Shown here: positions 1-8,242 of the stretch, piece by piece
How positions within the stretch are numbered: position 1 is the stretch's first letter
How the letters are laid out: each line of letters opens with the position of its first letter
Origin: Shewanella oncorhynchi
Lineage (GTDB): Bacteria > Pseudomonadota > Gammaproteobacteria > Enterobacterales > Shewanellaceae
DNA length: 64,000 nt
Direction of reading: 5' to 3'
Assembly (NCBI RefSeq): GCF_012584455.1
Contig: NZ_JABAEB010000006.1
Span: forward strand, 65,440 to 129,439
Made by a program: the position numbers and the translations under genes
The notes under the pieces: generated by a model
Told to the model about the DNA's origin: nothing
Databases searched by the model: none
Seen by the model: only the letters and a program-made list of their open reading frames with translations

Positions 1-5
1 TAAAT

Positions 6-81
6 TGGCTCCCCTGACTGGACTTGAACCAGTGACATACGGATTAACAGTCCGCCGTTCTACCGACTGAACTACAGGGGA
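6..81 (-). tRNA. tRNA-Asn (GTT anticodon)
   Basis: Read on the minus strand this gives a 76-nt cloverleaf. The 5' arm TCCCCTG pairs with CAGGGGA near the 3' end, followed by discriminator G and an encoded CCA. The anticodon loop CTGTTAATC carries GTT, which decodes asparagine. The T-arm reads GGTTCAAGTCC. It is the nearest chromosomal gene on the left side of the prophage, but the prophage end lies 550 bp away, so the tRNA is not the attachment site. Confidence 0.97.
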
Positions 82-123
82 ATCGTTTCACACAATCGTA
101 GCGACTCGTTGAGAACGGAGCGC

Positions 124-152
124 ATAGTAAAACGCTCTGTTGGATGAGTCAA
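124..152 (-). promoter_or_regulatory. sigma70 promoter of tRNA-Asn
   Basis: On the minus strand TTGACT (147-152) and TACTAT (124-129) are separated by 17 bp. A GC-rich discriminator (GCGCTCCG) follows, typical of stable-RNA promoters under stringent control. Transcription would start near 117, giving a leader of about 35 nt before the tRNA. Confidence 0.75.
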
Positions 153-618
153 CTCGAGTTACTAAAAAAAGTGTAATTATGCTGTTAAGTGCTCATCTAA
201 TGTGCATCGTGGTGCAGAATTCGACATTTTTCGTGAAAAACCACTTAACAATTCGCAATATAGCCATAATTGAGTCCATCGTTTTTAAGCGGTGATTCTA
301 TGAAATTGAAATCATTCGCTAAATAATCGACACCGTTTTCGGTACTTGGTCGAGTACTTAAGACTCAAACCGCTCAAAAAAGGATCTCAGGTGGGGTAAT
401 GTGAATTTACTCAGTTCTTTATACCGATAGAAAACGTGGGTTATCTTTTCGCCGTTAAAGCCCGTTTTTCTGTTTTAACAAGTTTACTGTTGTTGATGGA
501 GGTGTTAATTGAGGCTTTATCGAATTAGCGTGAGCTGTTTTTCAAATTAAGTGATGCACTTCACTATAAGTTGTGGCACCAGATGCGCTACTACAACTCG
601 TGTTAATTACAGTTAGTG
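153..618. other. AT-rich chromosomal intergenic region, no gene seen
   Basis: This stretch between the tRNA-Asn promoter and the prophage has no credible reading frame on either strand. Its only notable content is a pair of sequences at 517-563 resembling right-end transposase sites of the neighbouring Mu-like phage (listed separately). Joined to the sequence right of 39094, it reconstructs one continuous host intergenic region upstream of uvrB. Confidence 0.6.
517..563 (+). other. possible relic of a Mu-like right end
   Basis: Two tandem sites, starting at 517 (TTATCGAATTAGCGTGAGC) and 538, are about 21 bp apart. They have the same orientation and internal layout as the R2-R1 pair at the prophage right end (39034-39081). 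The second has GTG at site positions 14-16 and ends in CA at 562-563, exactly as expected for an outermost transposase site. It lies outside the prophage, 69 bp left of its left end, so it could be the scar of an older insertion. The region is AT-rich and a chance match is possible. Confidence 0.3.
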
Positions 619-631
619 AAATTGATACAAG
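619..631 (+). repeat. 13-bp direct repeat, left target duplication
   Basis: AAATTGATACAAG lies directly left of the first prophage base (TG at 632-633). The identical 13-mer follows the last prophage bases (CA at 39080-39081). The match stops on the left exactly where the prophage CA begins on the right, as expected for a target-site duplication. Mu itself makes 5-bp duplications. Confidence 0.8.
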
Positions 632-829
632 TGTAACCAGTCAAATGGATTGACAATAAGTGAGAACAGCCGAGATTAGTCGAAACTAGGCGGGAGGCCT
701 TGGTGTACAAGAGTTGTGCGAGTGGTGAGTTAAGTCGGAAGTGATTCACTAGGATTGATAAAAACAAAGCTGGCGCCAAAATGGTTCGCCAGCTTTGAAA
801 AATAATCACAGTTCATCAAGATTGATAAA
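632..829 (+). promoter_or_regulatory. left-end transposase binding sites L1-L3
   Basis: Three sites share a TGATAAA-like core at site position 20. L1 begins at the terminal TG (core TGACAAT at 651). L2 spans 737-762 (GATTCACTAGG then TGATAAA at 756). L3 spans 804-829 (GTTCATCAAGA then TGATAAA at 823). Spacing is 105 bp between L1 and L2 and 67 bp between L2 and L3, similar to the spread-out left end of Mu. The L2 sequence resembles the Mu site (GATTCACT). Confidence 0.6.
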
Positions 830-847
830 CTCGGAACTGTTAAAGAT

Positions 848-1591
848 TTAATCGAGGTTTTTACCCATCCACACGACTTTGCCAATAATTTGCAGCATTG
901 TCAGTTCGCCTGCAGAGACAATCTGAGATTTATACTCTTTGTTGTCACTGATTATCTCTATGCCACCATCAAACAGTTTTTGTAAGCGCTTGGCATAGAG
1001 ATCGTCGCCCAGGCGTAATACGAAGATACAGCCGTCTTCTAGCGTCGTTTTGCTGATATCAACCAGTAGGCTATCTCCGCTGTGTATGGCGGGTTCCATC
1101 GAATTGCCTTTGGCATAGACGACTTTAAGATTCTCGGGCTTTAAACTACGGTATTTAAGCCAGTTCTTTCTAAACGGCAGCCGTCTGCGTACACCTGTTT
1201 CATCATTAAACGCACCATGCCCAGTGCTTACCACCACGTCATAGCCTTCAATCAAGAAATACTCTTCATTGAATTGGTCTTGGTGGACGTAAACAATACC
1301 TTCCTGGGAAATTTCATCGCGTTGGCGATTCGGGTATTTAGGGCCATTGCCAGTTGCAAGCCAACGAATGCTCACGCCAGCCTCTTCTGCTATACGTATT
1401 GCTGTATCTAACTTAGGTTCACCACCTTTGATTAGATTACGTAGGGTACCTTCAGATACGCCAATTTTAATGGCGAACTCTCTAATACTGTTTTTTCCAA
1501 TTGCTTCCGAAATACGGTCAGCAAGAGTGCCGACTTCAGTTGTGGAAGTCGGATCTAAAGTTGGATCTGAGTGTAAGGCTTCCGACTTCAT
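848..1591 (-). CDS. phage repressor, HTH plus S24 (LexA-like) peptidase
   Basis: This 247-aa protein is the leftward immunity repressor of the prophage. The N-terminal half (residues about 22-82) is an XRE-type helix-turn-helix domain with IGVSEGTLRNLIKGG as recognition region. The C-terminal half is a LexA/CI-type S24 domain with the expected dyad: Ser164 in GNSMEP and Lys201 in LYAKRL. Proteins of this class self-cleave when RecA filaments form, so DNA damage probably induces the prophage. Classical Mu has a different, non-peptidase repressor; S24 repressors are known from B3/D3112-like transposable phages. I did not identify the cleavage dipeptide with confidence. It is divergent from the early operon across the operator region 1592-1880. 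Confidence 0.93.
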   Translation of the reverse strand: MKSEALHSDPTLDPTSTTEVGTLADRISEAIGKNSIREFAIKIGVSEGTLRNLIKGGEPKLDTAIRIAEEAGVSIRWLATGNGPKYPNRQRDEISQEGIVYVHQDQFNEEYFLIEGYDVVVSTGHGAFNDETGVRRRLPFRKNWLKYRSLKPENLKVVYAKGNSMEPAIHSGDSLLVDISKTTLEDGCIFVLRLGDDLYAKRLQKLFDGGIEIISDNKEYKSQIVSAGELTMLQIIGKVVWMGKNLD

Positions 1592-1880
1592 TATTTTCCT
1601 CGAACCAAAATCTATTTAACGCTCAAGAGAGCAATAGTTATTACTTAAAAACTACCGAATAAGTAATGGTTTACTGAATATTCAACCGAAACTACATCAA
1701 TCTTTTGCGCACTAAAATAACTTTAGTGCGTAATTTTCTGCGCAAAAAAGCAGAAAGCTGTTGATTTGTGCCTAACTCGGATCTATATTCGCAATACGTT
1801 ACGCACTGCGTAACGTATTGTAGTTAAACTGCGTTCGTTCGCATTGCGAACGTAATCAAAATATTAGCACGGTAATTCTT
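1592..1880. promoter_or_regulatory. operator/early promoter region between repressor and ner
   Basis: Three perfect inverted repeats lie here. The first is CGCACTAAA/TTTAGTGCG (1708-1730, 5-bp spacer). The second is CAATACGTTACGC/GCGTAACGTATTG (1792-1820, spacer ACT). The third is CGTTCGC/GCGAACG (1836-1852, spacer ATT). A rightward promoter, TTGATT (1761-1766), 17 bp, TATATT (1784-1789), would start transcription near 1796 inside the second palindrome, so a protein bound there should block it. The palindromes differ in sequence, which suggests more than one regulator (repressor and Ner). The region lies about 1.1 kb from the left end, where Mu keeps its operator/transposition enhancer. Confidence 0.75.
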
Positions 1881-2108
1881 ATGAAGATAGAAAGCGCTCG
1901 TCATATACATGCAGCCTTGCTCGCAAATGGACAAAGCTGCCGTGCGTGGGCGATTACGCATGGATATAACCCAAGGACGGTTCAGAAGTGCGTTCAATGG
2001 TTTGCACCCAATACAGGTCGTAAACCTAAACGCTTAAAAGCCATCAAGATCATGGCTGCTTTATCTGAATACCTTGGTGTTGATTTAGTGGGAGAGCACC
2101 ATGACTAA
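1881..2108 (+). CDS. ner: Ner-like DNA-binding regulator
   Basis: A 75-aa basic protein, first gene of the rightward early operon. The segment NGQSCRAWAITHGYNPRTVQKCVQWF is a helix-turn-helix typical of small phage Ner/XRE regulators, and the C-terminus is acidic (LVGEHHD). In Mu, Ner represses both the repressor promoter and the early promoter at the start of lytic growth; the same role is inferred from position. It overlaps the transposase start by 8 bp, which suggests translational coupling. No strong Shine-Dalgarno is visible before the ATG. Confidence 0.75.
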   Translation: MKIESARHIHAALLANGQSCRAWAITHGYNPRTVQKCVQWFAPNTGRKPKRLKAIKIMAALSEYLGVDLVGEHHD

Positions 2109-4317
2109 GGAATGGTTTAGCACTGTAGAAATTGCAGAGCTATTGGATGTCGGGGATAGACGCGTCCGTGATAGGGCAAAACATGAAAACTGGCAAAAGC
2201 AAAGGCGACAAGGGCTAGGTGGAGGATTTGAATATCACCTAAATAGTTTACCCCTTGAGGCTCGTCAGAAGCTGGCAAAACAGGAAGCGGAGAAGATAGC
2301 AAAATCTCCAACGTCCCTGATGCGTGCGGGATCTGCTGTTGCCAAACTGCAAATCCCTGCAGTGAGTCAAACAGAAAAAGCCAAGAGCATTCAGCAGTTT
2401 ATAAATCTACCTGATAAAGCGCAAAAGCGGGCTGATGCAAAGATGCTGATCGTCAATGCCAAGGCTAAATTCTGCATGCCTTACCTTGAGGTTCGCAAGC
2501 TCGTTGATGGTGAAAAAGCATTCTGCAAGGCGTATGCCCAGCGTTCGATTGCACTACCGGACTGGGTATTCTCAATTATTAGCAGTGTTTCTATTGTAAC
2601 TATCCGCCGTTGGGAAAAGGTCTTAGCAAAAGATGGCGTTAGCGCACTCGCTGGTAAATATAAAGTTGAGCGTCCTTGTCTACTGAATGACGAGCCCGAC
2701 TTAGCCGACTTCCTAAAGGGGCTGATCACCGCTAAACCGCATCTGGTGGGCAAGGCAAAACAGCTTAAAAAGCTAGCCGAGATCTATGCGATAAAAACCG
2801 ACATGCCTTGGCAGATCCCAAGCATCTCCAGCATTCGCCGATGGGTGAATAAATGGATAAGTCAGAATCAAGCGGCCTTTACTTTCACTACAAACCCTAA
2901 AAAATTCAACGATAAATACCGGACTGCGGTTGAGCAAACCTATCCATGGATGGCTGCGCCAAACGATGTATGGGAATTTGACTCAACCCCAGTCGATGCC
3001 ATGTTGAAAGAAGGACGACACACCATTATTGCGGTGATCGACTGCTTCACACGTCGCGTCAAACTGCTTGTTTCGCCTACTTCATCAAGCGAAGGCATTT
3101 GCCTTTTAATGCGTAAAACCTTACTGGCTTGGGGAGTTCCAAACCAAGGCGGCTTAATGCGTACCGATAACGGCAGCGATTATGTCAGCCAGCGAACCAC
3201 GTGCATCTATCACTTACTCGACTTAGAACAAAGCCGTGCTAACCCATACTCAGGTTGGGAAAAGCCCTTTATCGAACGTTTCTTTAAGACGCTCAGCCAT
3301 GATCTTATTGAGTTACTGCCTGGCTACATTGGCCATAACGTCAATGACCGCGAGGCTATCGAGGCTCGGAAAGAATTTGCGGTACGCCTTAAAGAGCGCA
3401 ACAAGAAAGAGAACGAAAAGGCTGATTACGATCTCCGTATGACGCAACCGGAATTACAGCAACTTCTTGATAATTGGGTTGATGCCTATTATCACCTCCG
3501 CGCACACGATGGCTTAAAGGGTAAAACACCCAATGAAGTCTATCGCGCAGCTCAATATCAAGTGCGGGCGGTTGAACATCCTGAAGCCTTAGATCTCCTG
3601 CTTAACCACGTTGGCGAGTACACCATCCTTAAGGGCTTTATTAAAGCGGGAGGATTGCGTTATACGGCACCGGAAATGTTGGAGCATGAGTGGAAAGGGC
3701 AACGAGTTCGAGTATTTCTCGATCCAACGGATGTCGCTCGTGCGTTTATTTACCCGATCAATAATTGGGAAACCCGAATCGAAGCAGTTGATAGCCGTCT
3801 TTTAGGTCAAGAGATCAGCCCTGCGGCTTATCGTCAAACCAAAAAAGAAGAAGCTAAGGCACTGCGTAGTTTCAGGGCCGAAATGAAGCAACTCGCAAAA
3901 ACGTTCAACATAGGCGAGATCCATCAAACCGTCATCGAGCACTATGCCAAGCAGGCTAAGTCACTAGTCGAGTTTCCAACCCAGCCAATAGCCCACCAAA
4001 CCCCCAGTTTAATGGCATTAACTGAGGCTGCAGAGCAGCTCGTTAAAACCAATAAGCCTGCTTATAGCGACCAACAAATTGAGCATTTACGCCAGAAGCG
4101 TAAAGCGATTGAAGAACGTAAAAACACCATTAATCAACAGCATGCAACCTTAGTGCGTAATGAGCACGAAAAGGCACGTTTGCTTGCCGCTGAATCTCTC
4201 AACCGTGAATTAACGCCAAAGGAGGATGCATTCCTAAAGGATTACAAAAAGCACAACAAGTTAGGGGCAAAACGCATTGATGAAATCATGGGCCATAAGC
4301 GCAGAGCGACCAACTGA
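2101..4317 (+). CDS. Mu-type transposase A (DDE recombinase)
   Basis: This 738-aa protein performs end cleavage and strand transfer for integration and replicative transposition. The N-terminus (residues 3-60, WFSTVEIAELLDVGDRRVRDRA) is the MuA-type winged-helix domain, followed by two further DNA-binding helical segments (about 150-175 and 235-255). The RNase H-like core has the catalytic triad Asp294 (WEFDSTPVD), Asp356 (RTDNGSD) and Glu392 (KPFIERFF). A C-terminal basic helical region, which in MuA contacts MuB and ClpX, covers residues 600-738. Length is slightly above Mu A (663 aa). It is coupled to ner and followed by the ATPase after 60 bp. No disruption is visible. Confidence 0.96.
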   Translation: MTKEWFSTVEIAELLDVGDRRVRDRAKHENWQKQRRQGLGGGFEYHLNSLPLEARQKLAKQEAEKIAKSPTSLMRAGSAVAKLQIPAVSQTEKAKSIQQFINLPDKAQKRADAKMLIVNAKAKFCMPYLEVRKLVDGEKAFCKAYAQRSIALPDWVFSIISSVSIVTIRRWEKVLAKDGVSALAGKYKVERPCLLNDEPDLADFLKGLITAKPHLVGKAKQLKKLAEIYAIKTDMPWQIPSISSIRRWVNKWISQNQAAFTFTTNPKKFNDKYRTAVEQTYPWMAAPNDVWEFDSTPVDAMLKEGRHTIIAVIDCFTRRVKLLVSPTSSSEGICLLMRKTLLAWGVPNQGGLMRTDNGSDYVSQRTTCIYHLLDLEQSRANPYSGWEKPFIERFFKTLSHDLIELLPGYIGHNVNDREAIEARKEFAVRLKERNKKENEKADYDLRMTQPELQQLLDNWVDAYYHLRAHDGLKGKTPNEVYRAAQYQVRAVEHPEALDLLLNHVGEYTILKGFIKAGGLRYTAPEMLEHEWKGQRVRVFLDPTDVARAFIYPINNWETRIEAVDSRLLGQEISPAAYRQTKKEEAKALRSFRAEMKQLAKTFNIGEIHQTVIEHYAKQAKSLVEFPTQPIAHQTPSLMALTEAAEQLVKTNKPAYSDQQIEHLRQKRKAIEERKNTINQQHATLVRNEHEKARLLAAESLNRELTPKEDAFLKDYKKHNKLGAKRIDEIMGHKRRATN

Positions 4318-4377
4318 GCACTTATTACCCACAACGGCCATGAAGGCCATAAAACTAAAGCAAATGGAGTATACAAA

Positions 4378-5100
4378 ATGAAAGCAGTGATCGCACCTGT
4401 AAAAAATGTTCTGACAGCCCAAGACGCCTTCGACAATCTTTGTACCCGAGGCATAGGTGTACCAGGTCTCGGTTTGTACCACGGCCCAAGTGGCTTTGGT
4501 AAAACAACTGCAACCACTTATCTGTTTAACCAAGTGAACGGTATCTATGTTCGAGCCATGGCCACAGACAGTGCCAGTACGCTAATGAACCGTATTGTCG
4601 GCGAACTCGGATCGAGCGGCATGTGGCGCATTAATAAGATGGTCGATTTCACTATCGAGCAAATGAGCATGTACGAACGCCCGCTGTTTATTGATGAAGC
4701 CGACTACCTCATGTCGGACGTTCGTATGCTTGAAACGGTGCGGGATCTCTACGACAACACCGAGGTCCCTGTGATCCTCATTGGTATGGACCAAATCGCC
4801 CGCCGTATCAGCACACGCAAACAGTTCTTTAACCGTATTTCAGAGTGGGTTGAGTTTCGACCAGCCGACTTAGATGACGTCATGGTGATGGCCGATTCCC
4901 TCTTAGATAACGACATCAAAGTTGAACCAGAACTCCTTGATGAACTGCGTAAAGCCAGCAGTGGTGAGGCTCGTCGCATTGTCATTGGCCTTAATCAAAT
5001 CGAACGTCTCGCCAAAATGAACGAACTTGATTACGTCACTGCAGAACACTGGGGGGCACAGCCATTCCATGGTGTTCGACGTCCAAGCCTTGTGGGTTAA
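4378..5100 (+). CDS. transposition ATPase, MuB-like (AAA+)
   Basis: A 240-aa ATPase that in Mu-like phages binds target DNA, delivers it to the transposase and provides target immunity. Walker A is GPSGFGKT (residues 36-43) and Walker B is LFIDEAD with Asp106/Glu107. A sensor-like segment VILIGMD lies near residue 140. It is shorter than Mu B (312 aa) and lacks the N-terminal HTH of Mu B; such short forms (TniB/ExeA-like) occur in B3-type phages. A Shine-Dalgarno (GGAG) precedes the ATG. Confidence 0.93.
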   Translation: MKAVIAPVKNVLTAQDAFDNLCTRGIGVPGLGLYHGPSGFGKTTATTYLFNQVNGIYVRAMATDSASTLMNRIVGELGSSGMWRINKMVDFTIEQMSMYERPLFIDEADYLMSDVRMLETVRDLYDNTEVPVILIGMDQIARRISTRKQFFNRISEWVEFRPADLDDVMVMADSLLDNDIKVEPELLDELRKASSGEARRIVIGLNQIERLAKMNELDYVTAEHWGAQPFHGVRRPSLVG

Positions 5101-5105
5101 GCGTT

Positions 5106-5642
5106 ATGGCACAAGTCAAACGCTCAACCCCGTTAAGGCACAGCGCATGGTTGTTTATGTGCTGTTGTCGCAATCGAAAAGTCAGCTTTAGTGCTGAACA
5201 AGTTGCCGATGCATCGGGAATGCCTAAGTGTCTCGCGAATCGCTTTTTGCGTGATTTGTATCGAGAAGGGCGCTTAACACTCGAATGGAAAGGGCGTACA
5301 GGGCTGACCAACCGCTACTGGTTAAACGATGACAGCCCGTTAAAACGCCAGTCTCAGTTCGCCAAGATTAAAGCGAATCAGCGGATCTGGAACAGTTGCC
5401 GCATCATGCGCAATTTCTCGATTGAAGAAATCATGGTCACAGCTAGGGTGGCGCGCTCAACGGTAAAGCGTTACCTCAATGCCCTGCAACGGGCAAGCTT
5501 GATCCGCATTAGAGCTATCGAAGAGGAAATGATCATTTATCACCTCAACGTTGACTGTGGCGCTTTAGCGCCAGAGCTAATCGATGACGGTATTTATGCA
5601 CCAACCAAATCGAAGTTTTATCCCTATAGGGAGGCGCTATGA
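5106..5642 (+). CDS. early-region protein with two winged-helix segments
   Basis: This 178-aa basic protein starts 5 bp after the ATPase gene. Two segments look like winged helix-turn-helix folds: residues about 27-75 (FSAEQVADASGMPKCLANRFLRDL followed by a Tyr/Trp wing) and 98-148 (FSIEEIMVTARVARSTVKRYLNAL). Function is not recognised. In Mu-like phages this slot holds small replication or regulatory genes of unknown role. It overlaps the next gene by 4 bp. Confidence 0.75.
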   Translation: MAQVKRSTPLRHSAWLFMCCCRNRKVSFSAEQVADASGMPKCLANRFLRDLYREGRLTLEWKGRTGLTNRYWLNDDSPLKRQSQFAKIKANQRIWNSCRIMRNFSIEEIMVTARVARSTVKRYLNALQRASLIRIRAIEEEMIIYHLNVDCGALAPELIDDGIYAPTKSKFYPYREAL

Positions 5643-6154
5643 ACAAGGACAATTGGTTCCAAGTGCTTGAGTTAAAAGTCAGTGAGAGCAGCCAAGCGCA
5701 GATTGCCAGAGAGCTAGGTGTCAGTCCGACCATGCTTAATCAGGTCCTGCTGAACAAATACAAAGGCAATATCGACACCATTAAAAATCGTGTTGAAGGG
5801 CGCTATTTACGTCACCACGTACAGTGCCCCGTTGCAGGGCAAATCAGCGTTGATACCTGCAAAGACAATCAAGAACGGCCTTTTAGCTCTACCAACCCAC
5901 AACGCGTCCGACTCTATCGCGCCTGTCGCGGTGGCTGCCCACATTCGCAGTTAAAGCAGTCGGCAGTAACACAGAGGATCGATGTGCAATCAGCGACAGA
6001 CAGTCGTTACAACGTAGAGGAACAGCTCGCGTTCTGTCGCCGACTCGCCCAGGGCGACCAACTACAGCATATCGAACTACTCGAAAGGGAGTTGCAAAAG
6101 GTGGCTAACCGCCTAAATAGCGCCCTTTGGGATAACAAATGGAAAGGTAAATAA
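5639..6154 (+). CDS. putative DNA-binding protein, HTH plus Cys cluster
   Basis: A 171-aa protein. Residues 12-45 (VSESSQAQIARELGVSPTMLNQVLLNKYKG) form a clear XRE-like helix-turn-helix. Four cysteines follow, two around residue 65-75 (CPVAGQISVDTC) and two in CRGGCPHS near residue 98-102, which could bind zinc or an Fe-S cluster. Similar HTH-Cys proteins occur in the early region of Mu-like phages. Whether it is a regulator or a host-takeover protein cannot be told from the sequence. Confidence 0.75.
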   Translation: MNKDNWFQVLELKVSESSQAQIARELGVSPTMLNQVLLNKYKGNIDTIKNRVEGRYLRHHVQCPVAGQISVDTCKDNQERPFSSTNPQRVRLYRACRGGCPHSQLKQSAVTQRIDVQSATDSRYNVEEQLAFCRRLAQGDQLQHIELLERELQKVANRLNSALWDNKWKGK

Positions 6155-6155
6155 C

Positions 6156-6368
6156 ATGCAAACAAAAGCTATCAATGTGATTGCCGCCTTAAGGCTTCGT
6201 GGGATGAAGGTCGTTAGCCAGCATCGCGGTGTTATCCAAATTGACGTTCCAAGCCGTGATTTTAAACGCATGGCAGTTGAGATTATCGAGAATATAAAAG
6301 GCATTCGTCGCCGTTGTATGGCGGTGCAATTTCATGGCGTGACAGTGCGCTGGAATGAGGACAAATAA
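6156..6368 (+). CDS. small early protein, unknown function
   Basis: A 70-aa protein beginning one base after the preceding stop codon, so it belongs to the early operon. It is predicted to mix helices and strands (IAALRLRGMKVVSQHRGVIQIDVP) with a basic centre (GIRRRCMAV). There is no signal peptide or membrane segment. The family is not recognised. Its frame runs without interruption and overlaps the most upstream possible start of the next gene. Confidence 0.65.
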   Translation: MQTKAINVIAALRLRGMKVVSQHRGVIQIDVPSRDFKRMAVEIIENIKGIRRRCMAVQFHGVTVRWNEDK

Positions 6369-6369
6369 G

Positions 6370-7005
6370 ATGAACACACAAGAACAAACCCACAACCAAA
6401 CCGCTATTCCGCAGGGCTACCGCAAAAACGCTTTAGGCAATTTGGTGCATGAAGATCGTATCAAGCCCGTGGACAAACTGCGCGATGAAGTCGTGCTGGC
6501 TATTGTCGGTTCAGCCAAAGAACTGCGTGAACAGATGCTTAATTTCAAACTGATGACGATGGCACAAATTGATGGCTTTGCCGAACTATCGGCCAGTGAA
6601 TATGGCGTTAAGGTTGGTGGTAGTAAGGGCAATATTTTACTTACTAGCTTTGATGGCAAGTACCAAGTGCGCCGTGCTGTAGGTGAACACCGCGTATTTG
6701 ATGAGCGTATTCAAACCGCTAAAACCTTGATTGATGATTGCATTAAAAGTTGGAGCGGTGGCGCGGATACCCGCCTGATGGCCATGGTTGAGCATGCCTT
6801 TCGGGTAAACCAGCAAGGCCGAATCGACGTTAATCAAGTGCTCAGTCTGCGCCAGCTGGATATCGACGATGCCAACTGGAAACGGGCCATGGACGCCATA
6901 GCCGACGCGATTCAAATCACAGGCACTAGTCAGTACCTGCGTTTATATGAGCGTCAGCCTAATGGCAAATATACCCAACTACCACTGGATATCAGCACCC
7001 TTTAG
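6370..7005 (+). CDS. DUF3164 family phage protein
   Basis: This 211-aa protein matches the DUF3164 family found in nearly all Mu-like phages (start motif IPQGYRKNALGNLVHEDRIKP, then DKLRDEVV and a central GGSKGNILLTSFDGKYQVRRA). The biochemical role is unknown; its conserved place after the transposition genes suggests involvement in early lytic development. I place the start at 6370 because GAGG at 6357-6360 is correctly spaced. An in-frame ATG at 6355 would add five residues. Confidence 0.88.
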   Translation: MNTQEQTHNQTAIPQGYRKNALGNLVHEDRIKPVDKLRDEVVLAIVGSAKELREQMLNFKLMTMAQIDGFAELSASEYGVKVGGSKGNILLTSFDGKYQVRRAVGEHRVFDERIQTAKTLIDDCIKSWSGGADTRLMAMVEHAFRVNQQGRIDVNQVLSLRQLDIDDANWKRAMDAIADAIQITGTSQYLRLYERQPNGKYTQLPLDISTL

Positions 7006-7025
7006 GGGGGAGCAAGGAGCACATC

Positions 7026-7334
7026 ATGAAACTCAGCACACAATCGGGCATTCAACACCTATTCGATGACAACCAAGCCGCACTCGATCGGGTGGCGTTT
7101 CAATTACGCCAAGCAACCTTACTTGAAGCCAGCTTTGACAATCTGCGCAGCGAGCTCAGTGGCCTAGCGGCGGAAAGGCCGCATTACTGCTTGATGATGT
7201 GCGCTGCTTTGCTCAATGCGCTTAAGGAGTTAAGCAAAGAGTTTGCAGGCGAACGCCGCGCTGTGATCGCCTTTTTTATGGAGAAGTCACTCAATAATTT
7301 AGAACTGCTAGAGCCAAAGCCTGTAATGCGTTAA
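7026..7334 (+). CDS. small phage protein, unknown function
   Basis: A 102-aa, mostly helical soluble protein (LEASFDNLRSELSGLAAERPHYCLMMCAALLNALKEL). It starts 20 bp after the DUF3164 gene behind a good Shine-Dalgarno (AAGGAG). The family is not recognised. It is followed by a 90-bp gap containing a 7-bp hairpin (7347-7365, CGCTCCA/TGGAGCG) without a T-run. Confidence 0.65.
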   Translation: MKLSTQSGIQHLFDDNQAALDRVAFQLRQATLLEASFDNLRSELSGLAAERPHYCLMMCAALLNALKELSKEFAGERRAVIAFFMEKSLNNLELLEPKPVMR

Positions 7335-7424
7335 CCCTGCGAAACCCGCTCCATAGCTTGGAGCGAGGTCTGTCTAATGTAGTGATTAGGCACTGATGAG
7401 CAGCTAACCAAAGAGTAAAGATGA

Positions 7425-7643
7425 ATGACACCCTACGCTAAACGCTTACTCAAATATGCCATTGCGAACTGCCCAGTTAGGCCTGTTCGTAAGGGGAAAA
7501 CCAAAGCCGAACTACGCAGTGAGCGGGAGCAATGGGCGGTAAACTTTTTAAATGCAGCAACACCGAATTGGCAGCAGCTCAAGAGTCAGCCTAAAGCCAT
7601 CAAGATAGTATCCAGTGCGACAACCGATGAGGATGACGAATAA
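7425..7643 (+). CDS. small basic phage protein, unknown function
   Basis: A 72-aa basic protein (TPYAKRLLKYAIANCPVRPVRKGKTKAELRSEREQWAVNFLNAA) with an acidic tail (TTDEDDE). The stop codon overlaps the first base of gemA, so the two genes are probably translated together. The family is not recognised. Confidence 0.65.
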   Translation: MTPYAKRLLKYAIANCPVRPVRKGKTKAELRSEREQWAVNFLNAATPNWQQLKSQPKAIKIVSSATTDEDDE

Positions 7644-8242
7644 TGCGAGAAACAAATCAACATGCCACTGCGCCAGTCGCTCAACACAAGAAGCGCCTGA
7701 TCACTTTAATCAATGTGGCTAAGGGATCATTACAGCTCGATGAAGCCATCTACCGCGCCATGCTGAAAAATGCCACGGGTAAAGATTCCTTGCGGGCAAT
7801 GAACTTGCCAGAGCTTGAACAGGCGCTAGAAGTGTTCAAACAAAAGGGCTTTAAACCTACTGTAACCAACAATAAAACAGCGGGTAAACGCCGTTTAAGT
7901 CCTTCTGCGGGTAAAAGCAAATTGGCCAGCATAGATAAAATACGTGCCATTTGGATCACCATGGGCCACCACTTAGTGATCCATGATAACAGTGAGTCAG
8001 CGCTTGATGCCTATGTGCGTCGCATGACGCTACGTAGTAAAAATGAGGGCGTTGATGCCACCCCATGGATGACAGAACAGCAAGCCTACAAAGTATTAGA
8101 AAGCCTTAAAAACTGGCATAAGCGCGTACTTATCGAGCGCATTACTGTCCGTGGTGAACGGCTAAAGATGAATGAAGCAGGTACACGTCCCGCAAACTAT
8201 GAAGTGATCGTCGCGCAATACGAGGGGCATGGCTATGAGTAA
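7643..8242 (+). CDS. gemA: GemA-type regulatory protein (DUF1018)
   Basis: This 199-aa protein carries the GemA/DUF1018 signature: an N-terminal helical part (LITLINVAKGSLQLDEAIYRAML), then SKLASIDKIRAIWITMGHHLVIHD and a C-terminal conserved segment (VRRMTLRSKNEGVDATPWMTEQQAYKVLESLKNWHKR). In Mu, GemA changes expression of host genes and DNA relaxation early in infection. It overlaps mor by 8-14 bp, a standard arrangement in Mu-like phages. Confidence 0.9.
   Translation: MRETNQHATAPVAQHKKRLITLINVAKGSLQLDEAIYRAMLKNATGKDSLRAMNLPELEQALEVFKQKGFKPTVTNNKTAGKRRLSPSAGKSKLASIDKIRAIWITMGHHLVIHDNSESALDAYVRRMTLRSKNEGVDATPWMTEQQAYKVLESLKNWHKRVLIERITVRGERLKMNEAGTRPANYEVIVAQYEGHGYE

Noticed and set aside
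601..631. TG at 601 (TGTTAATTAC) as the prophage left end
   Set aside because: The TGATA core is then 3 bp out of register with R1, the five preceding bases (ACTCG) do not recur after any CA on the right, and the 13-bp repeat points to 632.
603..809. 68-aa minus-strand frame at the prophage left end
   Set aside because: It runs across the host-prophage junction at 631/632 and covers the L1 and L2 transposase sites; no ribosome site or family.
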